From Rhodoferax sp. (lineage in GTDB: Bacteria; Pseudomonadota; Gammaproteobacteria; Burkholderiales; Burkholderiaceae_C): a stretch of 64,000 nt of DNA. Position numbers and translations under genes: made by a program. The stretch spans positions 1-64,000 of the forward strand of contig NZ_JAUYQD010000018.1 in NCBI RefSeq assembly GCF_030697375.1, in the 5' to 3' direction. The notes beneath the pieces were generated by a model, which was not told the DNA's origin, ran no database searches, and saw only the letters and a list, made by a program, of their open reading frames with translations. Positions 1 to 8,620 of the stretch are shown in pieces. Numbering within the stretch: position 1 is the stretch's first letter; each line of letters starts with the position of its first letter.

Positions 1-378
1 CTGATGCGCCGGGACGATTTGCCTTTGCTGTTTGCCTGCGTGGAGCACCAGGCCTGGGTCAAGGCCATCGAGAGCCACCTGCGGGGCGAGCGCGATACGC
101 CGCCCGAGCTGGACCCGGCGCAGTGCCATTTCGGCGGCTGGATGCAAGGGCACGGCAGTGCCCGCCACGGGAGGAACGCAGGTTTTGCGGCGCTGGACAC
201 CTTGCACCGCCAAGCCCATGGGCTGGCGGCCGAGCTGTGCGAGCTGAAGAACCTGGGAGATGCCCCACTTGCGCTGGGGCGCCTTGGCGAGCTACGTGCA
301 CACACCCACACCCTACTGGAAAAAATCAATCTGTTTATCCAGCATAAAAGGCCTCTAGCCCTTATAGAACGTGCGTAA
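1..378 (+). CDS. CZB (chemoreceptor zinc-binding) domain protein, C-terminal part
   Basis: The frame is open to the first base, so the gene probably begins outside the window; an ATG at position 4 is the first internal start. What is visible matches a CZB domain: a histidine near residue 15, then CHFGGWMQG with the typical C-x2-G-x-W-x2-G pattern (Cys41), then LHRQAHG with His68 and His72, counted from the ATG. In known CZB proteins these residues bind zinc, and the domain is attached to chemoreceptors or diguanylate cyclases; which partner domain is present cannot be seen. The last about ten codons and the stop lie inside an interspersed repeat (341-401), so the C-terminus appears to have been rewritten by it. 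Confidence 0.75.
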   Translation: MMRRDDLPLLFACVEHQAWVKAIESHLRGERDTPPELDPAQCHFGGWMQGHGSARHGRNAGFAALDTLHRQAHGLAAELCELKNLGDAPLALGRLGELRAHTHTLLEKINLFIQHKRPLALIERA

Positions 379-401
379 ACAGCTATTAATTTGATAGCAA
401 A
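341..401 (+). repeat. Interspersed repeat, copy a
   Basis: First of seven related elements of about 60 bases. Shared blocks are a tagccc core, a gaat/gaac-tgcg block, and an agctat block followed by an A/T-rich stretch ending in atagcaa. This copy overlaps the end of the CZB gene and supplies its stop codon. Relatives lie near 12436, 21066, 28787, 35370, 39664 and, inverted, 52514. I recognise the pattern from Comamonadaceae intergenic regions; its mobility mechanism is unknown to me. Confidence 0.75.
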
Positions 402-431
402 ACCGCCACCCAAAAAAGCGCTGCGTAAACG

Positions 432-1931
432 CTACACCTGCGTGACCTGCCGACGTTTGAGGAAATGCGGCACCACCAGCACACTGGCCACGATGAGCAA
501 TAGCGTGAGCGACATGGGGCGTTGCAAAAACACCCAGGCACTGCCCTCCCCGATGGAAATGGCATTGCGCAACTGGGCCTCGGCCAGGGGCCCCAGGATC
601 ATGCCAACCACCACCGGTGCGGTGGGGAAATTAAACCGCCGCATCACCAGCCCCAAAATCCCAATGGCATACAGCAAGAACAAATCGAATGCGCTTTGGC
701 GCATACCATAAGCCCCCACCGTGGCAAAAATCAGAATGCCGGCGTACAACTGGGGCTTGGGCACCCGCAGCAACTTCACCCAAAAGCCCACCAAGGGCAG
801 GTTCAGTACCAGCAGCATCACATTGCCGATGTACAGCGAGGCGATCAAGGCCCACACCAGTGCAGAAGAACTGGTAAATAGCTGGGGCCCGGGCTGGATG
901 CCGTAGTTCTGAAACGCCCCCATCAAAATCGCCGTGGTATTGGACACCGGAATGCCCAAGGTCAGCAGCGGAATGAGGGCCGTCGTCACCGTGGCGTTGT
1001 TGGCCGCTTCGGGTCCGGCCACGCCTTCAATCGCTCCCTTGTTGCCAAATTCTGCTTGGTTGGCGCCCTTGGCCAGCTTCTTTTCTGTGGCGTAGCTCAA
1101 AAAGGTCGGTATCTCGGTCCCACCGGCAGGAATGCAGCCAAAGGGCGCACCGATGGCGGTTCCCCGCAACCATGCGGGAACCGAGCGCCGCCAGTCGCCA
1201 AGCGTCATGGAGACGCGGCTCATCTTGTTTTCGGACTCCACCAAGCGCCCTTCGAACAGCACCGCGTGCAAAGCCTCTGCCACCGCGAACAGCCCCACCG
1301 CCACCAGCACAATTTCCACGCCGTCGATCAGCTCGGGCACATTGCCGGTGTAGCGGGCCTGGCCGGTGATCTGGTCCATGCCGATCAGCCCCAGTGCCAG
1401 CCCGACAAACAAGGCGGTAAGCCCCCGCACCGTGCTTTGCCCCAGCACCGCGCTGACGGTGGTGAAAGCCAATAACATGAGGCAAAAATATTCGGGTGGC
1501 CCCAGCTTGACCGCGTATTCCGCCACGATGGGCGCAAACAAGGTGACAAAAATGGTGGCAAACGTGCCTGCCACAAACGAACCAATGGCGGCCGTGGCCA
1601 GCGCCGCACCGGCGCGCCCGCTCTTGGCCATCTTGTTGCCCTCCATGGCCGTGACCATGCTGGCCGTTTCGCCGGGGGTGTTGAGCAAGATGGAGGTGGT
1701 CGAGCCACCGTACATGGCCCCGTAATAGATACCGGCAAAGAAAATCATCGATGCCGTGGCCTCCACCTGCGCGGTGATGGGCAGCAACATGGCCACGGCA
1801 GTCGCCGGGCCAATGCCGGGCAACACGCCCACAGCGGTGCCCAGGGCACAACCCACAAAGGCCCACAACAGGTTGACCGGCGTGCCCGCAGTGGCAAAGC
1901 CCTGCAGCAATTGACTCCATATATCCATCAT
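432..1931 (-). CDS. tctA: Tripartite tricarboxylate transporter, large permease TctA
   Basis: About 499 residues and very hydrophobic, with the TctA pattern of two glycine/proline-rich halves ([17 protein letters not shown] near the start; [15 protein letters not shown] in the middle), the usual length for the 12-TM subunit. With TctB it forms the inner-membrane channel for citrate-like or other carboxylates delivered by TctC. The ATG at 1931 overlaps the TAA of tctB by one base (TAATG), so I prefer it to an in-frame GTG at 1940. It is the last gene of a tctC-tctB-tctA operon, the usual order. The substrate cannot be deduced from sequence. Confidence 0.93.
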   Translation of the reverse strand: MMDIWSQLLQGFATAGTPVNLLWAFVGCALGTAVGVLPGIGPATAVAMLLPITAQVEATASMIFFAGIYYGAMYGGSTTSILLNTPGETASMVTAMEGNKMAKSGRAGAALATAAIGSFVAGTFATIFVTLFAPIVAEYAVKLGPPEYFCLMLLAFTTVSAVLGQSTVRGLTALFVGLALGLIGMDQITGQARYTGNVPELIDGVEIVLVAVGLFAVAEALHAVLFEGRLVESENKMSRVSMTLGDWRRSVPAWLRGTAIGAPFGCIPAGGTEIPTFLSYATEKKLAKGANQAEFGNKGAIEGVAGPEAANNATVTTALIPLLTLGIPVSNTTAILMGAFQNYGIQPGPQLFTSSSALVWALIASLYIGNVMLLVLNLPLVGFWVKLLRVPKPQLYAGILIFATVGAYGMRQSAFDLFLLYAIGILGLVMRRFNFPTAPVVVGMILGPLAEAQLRNAISIGEGSAWVFLQRPMSLTLLLIVASVLVVPHFLKRRQVTQV

Positions 1932-2440
1932 TACAGCCACCCGCTATGTGTGAGGCCAGGCAAGTTGATGGCCAAAAATTTTGTAAACATCCAATACACC
2001 GGTGCGGCAATCAGCACGCCTACCCCCAGGTCCGTCAGCCAGGGCCTCAAGCCGGGAGTGGTTTTGCCCTGGGAATTGCGCAGACCACGCGCCGCCAGCA
2101 CAAAACACAGGGTGCAACTCAGAATAAAGCCCAGGGTGGTGATCAAGGCTGCATTGACCAGCATGCCCGTAGACATCCAGACAAAACCGCTCCAGTAGGG
2201 CGGCCCGTCAAAGGTCTCGTCGTCCATCTCACGAAAGCCACCGGTGCGCGCCTCAAAGACCAAAAAGGCGCCGCACACCAAGAGCGCCGACGCCACCAGC
2301 CACGGCAAGAAATTGGGGCCTACACCCGCGTAACCCGCATCCGAAGGGATGCTGACCGCACCTGCTGCCAGGCCCAAGGCCAGCAGCACCACACCCGCCC
2401 CCACCAGGGTTTGGCCATGCTGACTTTGAGCCTGTGCCAT
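1931..2440 (-). CDS. tctB: Tripartite tricarboxylate transporter, small permease TctB
   Basis: A 169-residue membrane protein with about four hydrophobic segments, poorly conserved in sequence as is normal for TctB, identified mainly by position between tctC and tctA and by size. The ATG at 2440 overlaps the TGA of tctC by one base (TGATG), and its own stop overlaps the tctA start in the same way, so the three genes look translationally coupled. A GTG one codon upstream (2443) is an alternative start. It is expected to act with TctA in the inner membrane. Confidence 0.88.
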   Translation of the reverse strand: MAQAQSQHGQTLVGAGVVLLALGLAAGAVSIPSDAGYAGVGPNFLPWLVASALLVCGAFLVFEARTGGFREMDDETFDGPPYWSGFVWMSTGMLVNAALITTLGFILSCTLCFVLAARGLRNSQGKTTPGLRPWLTDLGVGVLIAAPVYWMFTKFLAINLPGLTHSGWL

Positions 2441-3399
2441 CACAACATTCCCGACAGGTGCATGATGCCGCGCAGGCTGGAAAACTCAGCGTCCACGTAG
2501 TCGTCAAAAGCCTTGCCTGTGAGCAGCGCAGGGGTCCAGGCATTCTTTGCCAGCGACTCTTGCCAGGATTTGGACTTGGTCGCCTTGACCACCATCTCGG
2601 TCAGCGCCGCGCGCTGTGCGGGGGTGATGTCGGGGGCACCGTACACGCCGCGCCAGTTGCCCAGCACCACGTCGTAGCCTTGCTCTTTCATGGTGGGAAT
2701 GCTGCTGCCAGGCAGGCGCTTCTCTGCGGTCACCCCAATGGCGCGCATTTTGCCTGCCGCAATGTATTCGGCAAACTCACTCAAGCCGCTGCCACCCACG
2801 GTGACGTTGCCACCCAAAATGGCCGCCGTGGCCTCGCCGCCGCCACGGAACGCCACGTAGTTCACCTTCTTGGGGTCCACGCCCACCTTGCCTGCCAGCA
2901 TGGAGGCGCAAATGTGCTCGGTGGAACCCCGCGAGCCGCCGCCCCACTTCACGCTGCCAGGGTCTTTTTTCATCTGCTCCACCACGTCTTTCATGGTTTT
3001 GAGCGGCGAATTGGCAGGCACCACAAACACGTTGTATTCACTGGTGATGCGGGCAATGGGCGTGGCCTTGTCCAGCGACACCTGGGGCTTGCCGGTGATG
3101 ATGCCACCCACCATGACGGCACCCGTCATCAGCAGGGCATTGGCGTCACCCTTGTTGGAGTTGACAAACTGGGCCAGCCCAATAGTGCCTGCCGCGCCGC
3201 CCTTGTTGTCGTACTGCACGGTGTCGGCCACCTGGGCTTCGATCATCGCTTTGCCCAGCGCGCGGCCGGTGCCGTCCCAGCCGCCGCCCGGGTTGGCCGG
3301 AATCATCATCTTGAGGTTGGCGGCGGCGTGGGCCGTCAGGGGCAAGCTGCCCGCGGCAGCCAAGGCGGCCAAAGATTTCAGGAAAGTATCGCGACGCAT
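2440..3399 (-). CDS. tctC: Bug-family periplasmic solute-binding protein TctC
   Basis: 319 residues with a twin-arginine-free signal peptide (MRRDTFLKSLAALAAAG, cleavage near AHAA) followed by a Bug/TctC binding fold: an early NPGGGWDGTGRALG motif, where the ligand carboxylate binds in this family, and the GGSRGSTEH region. It captures a carboxylate in the periplasm and hands it to TctAB. The open frame continues further upstream, but the ATG at 3399 follows a good ribosome site (GGAGATA) and starts exactly at the signal peptide. Bug proteins are strongly expanded in Burkholderiales. The gene is divergent from tctD, leaving about 95 bases for shared control. Confidence 0.93.
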   Translation of the reverse strand: MRRDTFLKSLAALAAAGSLPLTAHAAANLKMMIPANPGGGWDGTGRALGKAMIEAQVADTVQYDNKGGAAGTIGLAQFVNSNKGDANALLMTGAVMVGGIITGKPQVSLDKATPIARITSEYNVFVVPANSPLKTMKDVVEQMKKDPGSVKWGGGSRGSTEHICASMLAGKVGVDPKKVNYVAFRGGGEATAAILGGNVTVGGSGLSEFAEYIAAGKMRAIGVTAEKRLPGSSIPTMKEQGYDVVLGNWRGVYGAPDITPAQRAALTEMVVKATKSKSWQESLAKNAWTPALLTGKAFDDYVDAEFSSLRGIMHLSGML

Positions 3400-3495
3400 G
3401 GGTGTATCTCCTTGTGTTGAAAACAACCCTATGATGTGGCGCGAGCCTGTCAAACGGCTGTCCAAAGCCCTAGGGAAAACACCAATACACCTGCC

Positions 3496-4176
3496 ATGCA
3501 CCTGCTCCTGATTGAAGACGACGCAGCACTTCACACCGCACTGCAACGCAGTCTGGTGCGCAGTGGCATGCGCGTGGAAGTGTGCAGCGACGGGCAACGC
3601 GCACTGGCGTTGTGGAAGGCACAAACACCCGATGTGGTGGTGCTGGACCTGAGCCTGCCGGGCATGGACGGCCTGGATGTACTGCGCCAGGCCCGCCATG
3701 CGGGGCTGGACACTCCGGTGCTGATCCTCACCGCCCGGGGCACGGTGGGTGACAAGGTGCTGGGGCTCAATGCCGGCGCCGACGACTACCTGCCCAAGCC
3801 CTTTGACCTGGACGAACTCGAAGCCCGGGTGCGCGCCCTGCACCGCCGCCGCAGCGCCGCCGCACCCGATACCAGCAGCCACAGCGTGCAGTGGGGGCAG
3901 CTGCGTTATGACCGGGACAACGGTGCGATCTACCACCAGCACCAACTGATGGACCTCACCCCGCGCGAACTCACCTTGCTCAGCGTGCTCATGGCCAAAC
4001 AGGGCCAGGCCATCGCCAAAGAGCGCTTGTTTGAATTGGTGTTTCCGGGCGAGGCCCATGTGCAGTACGAAGCGATTGAAGTGGTGGTGTACCGCTTGCG
4101 CAAAAAGCTGAGCCCTACCGGGGTGACCCTGACCACCCTGCGCGGCCTGGGCTACCTGCTCAAACGCGACAGCTGA
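3496..4176 (+). CDS. tctD: OmpR-type response regulator, TctD-like
   Basis: 226 residues. The N-terminal receiver has the acidic pair at IEDDA, the phospho-acceptor Asp in VVVLDLSLPGMDG, the Thr in LILTARG and the Lys in YLPKPFD. A C-terminal winged helix (LTPRELTLLSVLM and YRLRKKL) binds DNA. The ATG at 3496 starts directly at the receiver; the longer open frame adds 20 residues without homology. It lies divergent to tctCBA and one base ahead of a kinase gene, so it most likely activates the transporter in response to extracellular carboxylates, as TctD does in known systems. Confidence 0.92.
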   Translation: MHLLLIEDDAALHTALQRSLVRSGMRVEVCSDGQRALALWKAQTPDVVVLDLSLPGMDGLDVLRQARHAGLDTPVLILTARGTVGDKVLGLNAGADDYLPKPFDLDELEARVRALHRRRSAAAPDTSSHSVQWGQLRYDRDNGAIYHQHQLMDLTPRELTLLSVLMAKQGQAIAKERLFELVFPGEAHVQYEAIEVVVYRLRKKLSPTGVTLTTLRGLGYLLKRDS

Positions 4177-4177
4177 T

Positions 4178-5599
4178 ATGGCCCCCTCTCCCGCAGCTCC
4201 CGCACGGTCTTTGCGCAGGCAGTTGTTGGTCGGCATTTTGGTGCCCATCGGCCTGTTTGTGGTGATGGACACCTTCAGCCTGTACCGCCAGGCCTTGGGC
4301 GCGGTCAACATTGCTTACGACCGCACCCTGCTGGCGTCGGCCAAGGCCATAGGTGAGTTGCTGGAGGTGGACGGTGAGGGCCCCCAGGCACAGATCCACG
4401 CGAAAATCCCCTACTCCGCACTAGAACCCTTTGAAGCCGACAACCGCAGCCGCATGGCCTACCGGGTGTCGGATGCCAAAGGGCAGTGGATCGACGGTGC
4501 GCAGGACCTGCCCACCTGGACCGGCACCCTGCCCAACCAGGGCCCGTACGCCGCCCTGGTGGACTTTTATGACGACCAATTCCGGGGCGACCCGGTGCGG
4601 GTGGCAGTGCTGCTGCAGCCGGTGGCCAGCGGGCGCGGGCGCGCCATGGCCACGGTGCAGGTGGCCGAAACACTGGAACTGCGGCACACACTGGCCCGCC
4701 AGATTTTGCTGGACACCCTGCAACGCCAGGCCCTGCTCATCAGCGTCATCACCCTGGCAGTGCTGATCGTGGTGCACCGGGTCACCCAACCCGTGCGGCG
4801 CCTGAGCCTGCGCCTGAGCCAACGCAACGAGGACGACCTGACCCCCATCGCCGCGCCCGACCTGCCGCTGGAAATCCGCCCTTTGAGCGACGCCACCAAC
4901 CAGGTCATGCTGCGCCTGCAGCACCTGCTAGACCACCAAAAGCGCTTTGTCCGCGACGCTGCCCACCAGTTGCGCACGCCGCTGGCTGTGCTGAAAGTGC
5001 AGGTGCAATCCGCCTTGCGGGGCGACATTTCCGCCCAGGACGCACTGGCCGAAATCCAGGTCACCGTGGACCGGGCCACCGTGCTGGCCAACCAGATGCT
5101 GTCGCTGGCCAAGGTGGAGCAGTTGCGCCAGCAGCAAGACCTCTCGTCCATGGACTTTGCCGACGCCGTGCGTGCCGTGGCGCTGGACGTGTCGCCACTG
5201 ATGGCTGACAAAGACCTGGATTTTGAGCTGATCGCCCAACCCTGCCCGGTGCTGGCGCACGACTGGATGCTGCGCGAGCTGGTGCGCAATGTGCTGCACA
5301 ACGCCATTCGCCATACGCCCCCCCAAGGCCAGCTCACCATCCACATCCGCCCGGAACAGGGCATGGCGCAACTGCTGATCCGCGACAGCGGCCCCGGCAT
5401 CACCGAAGACCTGCGTTTGCGCCTGTTCCAGCCCTTTGCCAGCGGCCATGCGGGGTCGGGCTCGGGCCTGGGCCTGACCATTGCGCGTGAAATTGTGGTG
5501 GCACTGGGCGGCACCATCACGCTGCACAACCGCCTGCAAGGCCAGGCCATCACCGGGCTGGACGCTTGCGTGCGCCTTCCTTTAACCCCTGACACTTGA
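4178..5599 (+). CDS. tctE: Sensor histidine kinase, TctE-like
   Basis: 473 residues. An N-terminal TM helix (about 18-36), a periplasmic sensor of about 130 residues, a second TM helix (LLISVITLAVLIVVHRV), a HAMP-like linker, then a HisKA domain with the phospho-accepting His in DAAHQLRTPLAVLK and an HATPase with N box (NVLHNAIRHTP), G1 (DSGPG) and G2 (GSGSGLGLTIA). Such TctE kinases phosphorylate TctD when carboxylate is present. It begins two bases after the tctD stop, so the pair is one transcript. Confidence 0.92.
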   Translation: MAPSPAAPARSLRRQLLVGILVPIGLFVVMDTFSLYRQALGAVNIAYDRTLLASAKAIGELLEVDGEGPQAQIHAKIPYSALEPFEADNRSRMAYRVSDAKGQWIDGAQDLPTWTGTLPNQGPYAALVDFYDDQFRGDPVRVAVLLQPVASGRGRAMATVQVAETLELRHTLARQILLDTLQRQALLISVITLAVLIVVHRVTQPVRRLSLRLSQRNEDDLTPIAAPDLPLEIRPLSDATNQVMLRLQHLLDHQKRFVRDAAHQLRTPLAVLKVQVQSALRGDISAQDALAEIQVTVDRATVLANQMLSLAKVEQLRQQQDLSSMDFADAVRAVALDVSPLMADKDLDFELIAQPCPVLAHDWMLRELVRNVLHNAIRHTPPQGQLTIHIRPEQGMAQLLIRDSGPGITEDLRLRLFQPFASGHAGSGSGLGLTIAREIVVALGGTITLHNRLQGQAITGLDACVRLPLTPDT

Positions 5600-5617
5600 C
5601 CCCCTGGACACCGAAGC

Positions 5618-6019
5618 ATGGACAAAACCCGTATCGACAAATGGCTGTGGGCCGCGCGTTTTTTCAAAACCCGCTCCCTGGCCACCGACGAAGTCAACAA
5701 AGGCCATGTGCAGATGGAGGGCCACGACATCAAACCCGCCCGGGAGGTGCGCGTGGGCGATGTGATCACCGTGGTGCAAGGCAAGGTACCGCGCACCGTG
5801 GTGGTGAAAGGCATCAGCGAGCAACGTGGCCCCGCACCGGTAGCGCAACTGCTGTACGAAGAAACCCCCGAGAGCGTGCAAAAACGTGCACTGCTGGCGG
5901 AGCGCAACCGTTTGGGCCCTGAGCCTGCCCTGGCCATCGAACATGGCCGCCCCACCAAACGGGACCGCCGGGACCTGCAAAAGAACTGGAATGACCGCTG
6001 GAGTGCATCCATCGATTGA
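5618..6019 (+). CDS. hslR: S4-domain RNA-binding protein, Hsp15-like
   Basis: 133 residues. An N-terminal S4 domain (RIDKWLWAARFFKTRSLA, then VNKGHVQMEGH and VRVGDVITV) followed by a basic tail typical of Hsp15. In E. coli, Hsp15 binds 50S subunits carrying nascent chains and helps recycle stalled ribosomes. Size and domain order fit. It begins 18 bases after tctE, probably by chance of location rather than shared function. A general S4 protein of unknown role is the alternative. Confidence 0.88.
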   Translation: MDKTRIDKWLWAARFFKTRSLATDEVNKGHVQMEGHDIKPAREVRVGDVITVVQGKVPRTVVVKGISEQRGPAPVAQLLYEETPESVQKRALLAERNRLGPEPALAIEHGRPTKRDRRDLQKNWNDRWSASID

Positions 6020-6021
6020 TG

Positions 6022-6156
6022 TCAGCCCCAGTGTGGTGCGTACGCCTGCAGGTGCTGCACCAATTTTGTTGCATCTGCCACATGGCGGGGCACCCCTTCG
6101 CCGCTGCAGGGCCCAATAACTGGCACGAGTTTCGCTTTGGTGCACTCTATTAGCAA
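6022..6156 (-). CDS. Possible 44-residue ORF, unknown
   Basis: A TTG-started frame of 44 codons on the minus strand, ending near the Hsp15 gene. The translation has a balanced composition (it contains KLVPVIGPCSGEGVP and HVADATKLVQHLQ) and looks more protein-like than typical noise, but there is no clear ribosome site, no recognised family, and it faces the narK leader. It could equally be the remnant of a longer gene. Reported as weak. Confidence 0.2.
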   Translation of the reverse strand: MLIECTKAKLVPVIGPCSGEGVPRHVADATKLVQHLQAYAPHWG

Positions 6157-6172
6157 TAAAGGAATATGCACC

Positions 6173-7387
6173 ATGTCGGGATTTCGCAGTTTTTTGAAGA
6201 GCGGCCATTCGCCCACCCTCTTTGCAGCATTTTTGTATTTTGCGTTTTCATGCTGCATCTGGGTGCTCAACGGCGCCATGGCCCCGTTTATCTCGGAAAC
6301 CTTTGGCCTGAGCCCCGCGCAAAAGGGCTTGATGCTGTCGGTGCCCATCCTGGCCGGCGCGCTGATGCGCTTTCCACTGGGCATCTTGTCGCAGTACATC
6401 GGCCGCAAGAAAGCCACCTTGGTCGAGATGGGCCTGATCGCCGTGGCCATGCTGTTTGGCTTTTTCTTTGTGCACAGCTTCAACGACCTGCTGGCCATGG
6501 GCGTGCTGCTGGGCATCGCCGGTGCCAGTTTTGGTGTGGCACTGTCGCTGGGAGCAGGCTCCTTTCCGGCCAAGCACAAAGGCCTGGCCATGGGCTTGGT
6601 GGGCGCCGGCAACGTGGGCACGGCGGTGTCGGTGCTGATTGCGCCCCCGCTGGCGCAGGCCTTTGGCTGGGTCACGGTCTATGGTTTGGCGGCCATCGCC
6701 ATCTGCATTCCCATGGTGGTGATGATTGTGTTTGCCAAGGAGCCGGACGACCTGGACGCCCATGCCACCTTCAAAGAGCATATTGCCTGCCTGTTTGAGA
6801 AAGACGGCTGGGCTTTCAGCCTGATTTACGCCATCACCTTTGGCGGCTTCATCGGCTTGGCCACCTTCTTGCCCACCTACTACTACGACCAGTTTGGCGT
6901 GAGCAAGGTGCAAGCGGGCCAGTTGACCATGCTGGCGGCCTTTATGGGTGCGGCGCTGCGCGTGTTTGGCGGCTGGATTTCCGACCGCTGGGGCGGCATC
7001 AACACGCTGACGCTGGTGCTGGGCTGCGTGGCCAGCACCTTGCTGCTGTGCGCCCTTGCCACCGGTTCGCTGGTGGCCACCACACTGTTGGTGATGCTGT
7101 GTTTTGCCGCTTTGGGCGCAGGCAACGGCGCACTGTTCCAATTGGTGCCCCTGCGCTGGCCACTGGCCACCGCCGTGGCGGGCTCCATGATTGGCGAGTT
7201 CGGCGCTTTGGGTGGCGGTCTGGTTCCCAACGCCATGGGCCTGTCCAAGCAGTACCTGGGCAGCTACGCCTGGGGCTTTGTGATTTTTGCGGTGCTGGCC
7301 CTGGTCATGCTGGTGATGTTGCGCGTGATGCAACTGCGCTGGACCCGCACCTGGGCTGAAAAGGGCGGCCGCGCACGCACTGCGTGA
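6173..7387 (+). CDS. narK: NarK-type nitrate/nitrite transporter (MFS)
   Basis: About 404 residues with 12 predicted TM segments. NarK-specific traits are the two glycine-rich signatures, LVGAGNVGTAVSVLIAPPLA in TM5 and ALGAGNGALFQLVPLRW in the second half, and an arginine in each half suited to anion binding. It should move nitrate and/or nitrite across the inner membrane. The ATG at 6173 follows AAAGGA at a good distance; an upstream GTG-like extension lacks a ribosome site. No nitrate or nitrite reductase genes lie nearby, so assimilatory or respiratory use is undecided. Confidence 0.87.
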   Translation: MSGFRSFLKSGHSPTLFAAFLYFAFSCCIWVLNGAMAPFISETFGLSPAQKGLMLSVPILAGALMRFPLGILSQYIGRKKATLVEMGLIAVAMLFGFFFVHSFNDLLAMGVLLGIAGASFGVALSLGAGSFPAKHKGLAMGLVGAGNVGTAVSVLIAPPLAQAFGWVTVYGLAAIAICIPMVVMIVFAKEPDDLDAHATFKEHIACLFEKDGWAFSLIYAITFGGFIGLATFLPTYYYDQFGVSKVQAGQLTMLAAFMGAALRVFGGWISDRWGGINTLTLVLGCVASTLLLCALATGSLVATTLLVMLCFAALGAGNGALFQLVPLRWPLATAVAGSMIGEFGALGGGLVPNAMGLSKQYLGSYAWGFVIFAVLALVMLVMLRVMQLRWTRTWAEKGGRARTA

Positions 7388-7413
7388 CCTGACAGCCACG
7401 GGCGCGCTTACGC

Positions 7414-7731
7414 TTACATTTCGTAATCGCGTTCCACTTTGGCAATGCGGGTCTTGAACGCCGCATACCACTTCTGGTGGCCCTGGCGTTGCGCTTCCTG
7501 GTGTTCTGCATTGGCTTTCCACTGGCGAATGGACTCCAGATCCGTCCAGTAAGACACCGTAATCCCCACACCTTCGCGGGCCGATTCAAAGCCCAGGAAA
7601 CCAGGCTGCTGGAGCGCCAGCGCCACCATTTGTTCAGACATGGCGTTGTAACCGTCGTCCCCATCGGTGCGCAGCGAGGTGAAGATCACTGCGTAATAGG
7701 GTGGTGCGGGGGTGCGGGCAATGGGTGGCAT
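7414..7731 (-). CDS. Antibiotic-biosynthesis-monooxygenase-fold (ABM) protein
   Basis: 105 residues with the ABM ferredoxin-like fold: YYAVIFTSLRT at the start, a helix ending in PGFLGFESARE, then GITVSYWTDLESIRQWK. Known members are dimeric monooxygenases or heme-degrading enzymes, but many are uncharacterised. The start at 7731 begins just before the domain; an upstream ATG at 7794 would add 21 residues without homology, and neither has a strong ribosome site. It converges with narK, 26 bases away. Confidence 0.75.
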   Translation of the reverse strand: MPPIARTPAPPYYAVIFTSLRTDGDDGYNAMSEQMVALALQQPGFLGFESAREGVGITVSYWTDLESIRQWKANAEHQEAQRQGHQKWYAAFKTRIAKVERDYEM

Positions 7732-7868
7732 CGTTTTTTTGAAGTGTTTGATTGAAAACTGCGGATGCAGAGAAGTGTCGCCGAAAGCACCCAAGCAAGT
7801 GCCATCAAATTCCCGTTGAAAACAAAGATGCTGATTTCTTCAAAAGATGAACCTGCTCCATTCAGGTT

Positions 7869-8486
7869 TCACTTCAAGTTGCAGACCGTGTAAAACATCT
7901 TTCCCTTGGTGGAGGTCAAGCCAAATTTTCCAACTCCCAAGAGTTCCGAATACTGGCCGGCCAGTGACCCCGATTTAAAAATAATCTCTTTGCCAGCCGA
8001 GATACTGAACTCGCCCGACTTGTCCGCCCGGTCGGCATAACGATTCCGGCTACGAATGGTGATCGGAAAGCTCCCTGCCCCGGTGGCCGAACAGACGTAA
8101 TTTCCTGGCACCAAGTCTGCGGCAGGTGAAGCGCTTGCACTCCCCTGGGGCGAGAGCATCCAATGCAAATAGCTGCGTTCGCTTCCGTCCTCATGGCGCA
8201 CCACGCAGCTACCGTTTCGAAGGGCCACAATCGTGCCGGATTTGCCATTGCGGTGCGTGACCTGCTTACCGGGAACGCATTCACTTGTGTTCGTAAATTC
8301 GGCACTGTGCGCGTAAAAAGCAGCGGACAAGCCCATGCCGAGCAGCAGAGATGGAATGACTCTCATGCATTTGGCGCCCAAACCACTCAAAAAAATGACA
8401 GGCTCGGCGCAAGCAAGGTTTGACGTCAAAAACGCTGTACCGGTAGCCCAAACGTTGGTAACGCAAGCACGGAAAAACGGCTTCAT
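7869..8486 (-). CDS. Secreted protein of unknown function
   Basis: Not a family I can name. From the ATG at 8486 (ribosome site AAGGA seven bases upstream) the protein has 205 residues; a second ATG at 8366 starts a cleaner signal peptide (MRVIPSLLLGMGLSAAF, cleavage near AHSAEF) but lacks a ribosome site. The mature part has a small beta-rich segment (NGKSGTIVALRNGSCVVRH) resembling Tudor/SH3-type barrels, then a second beta domain beginning VPGNYVCSATGAG that may bind a ligand at the cell surface. Four cysteines in the mature part could form disulfides. Conserved cysteines would support periplasmic location. Confidence 0.6.
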   Translation of the reverse strand: MKPFFRACVTNVWATGTAFLTSNLACAEPVIFLSGLGAKCMRVIPSLLLGMGLSAAFYAHSAEFTNTSECVPGKQVTHRNGKSGTIVALRNGSCVVRHEDGSERSYLHWMLSPQGSASASPAADLVPGNYVCSATGAGSFPITIRSRNRYADRADKSGEFSISAGKEIIFKSGSLAGQYSELLGVGKFGLTSTKGKMFYTVCNLK

Positions 8487-8620
8487 GCACCCATCCTTGC
8501 AAAGTAAAAAGTTGAAACTTTATAGGTGTGAAAGCAGGGGCTGTCAAGATAAGCGACCGGAATGAACAGGCATGCGTGACATACTTGAATACAAATCTGA
8601 CTGCTCATTTGACATTTCGT

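Noticed and set aside
2434..3420. Open frame antisense to tctC
   Set aside because: His/Gly-rich shadow of a well-supported gene.
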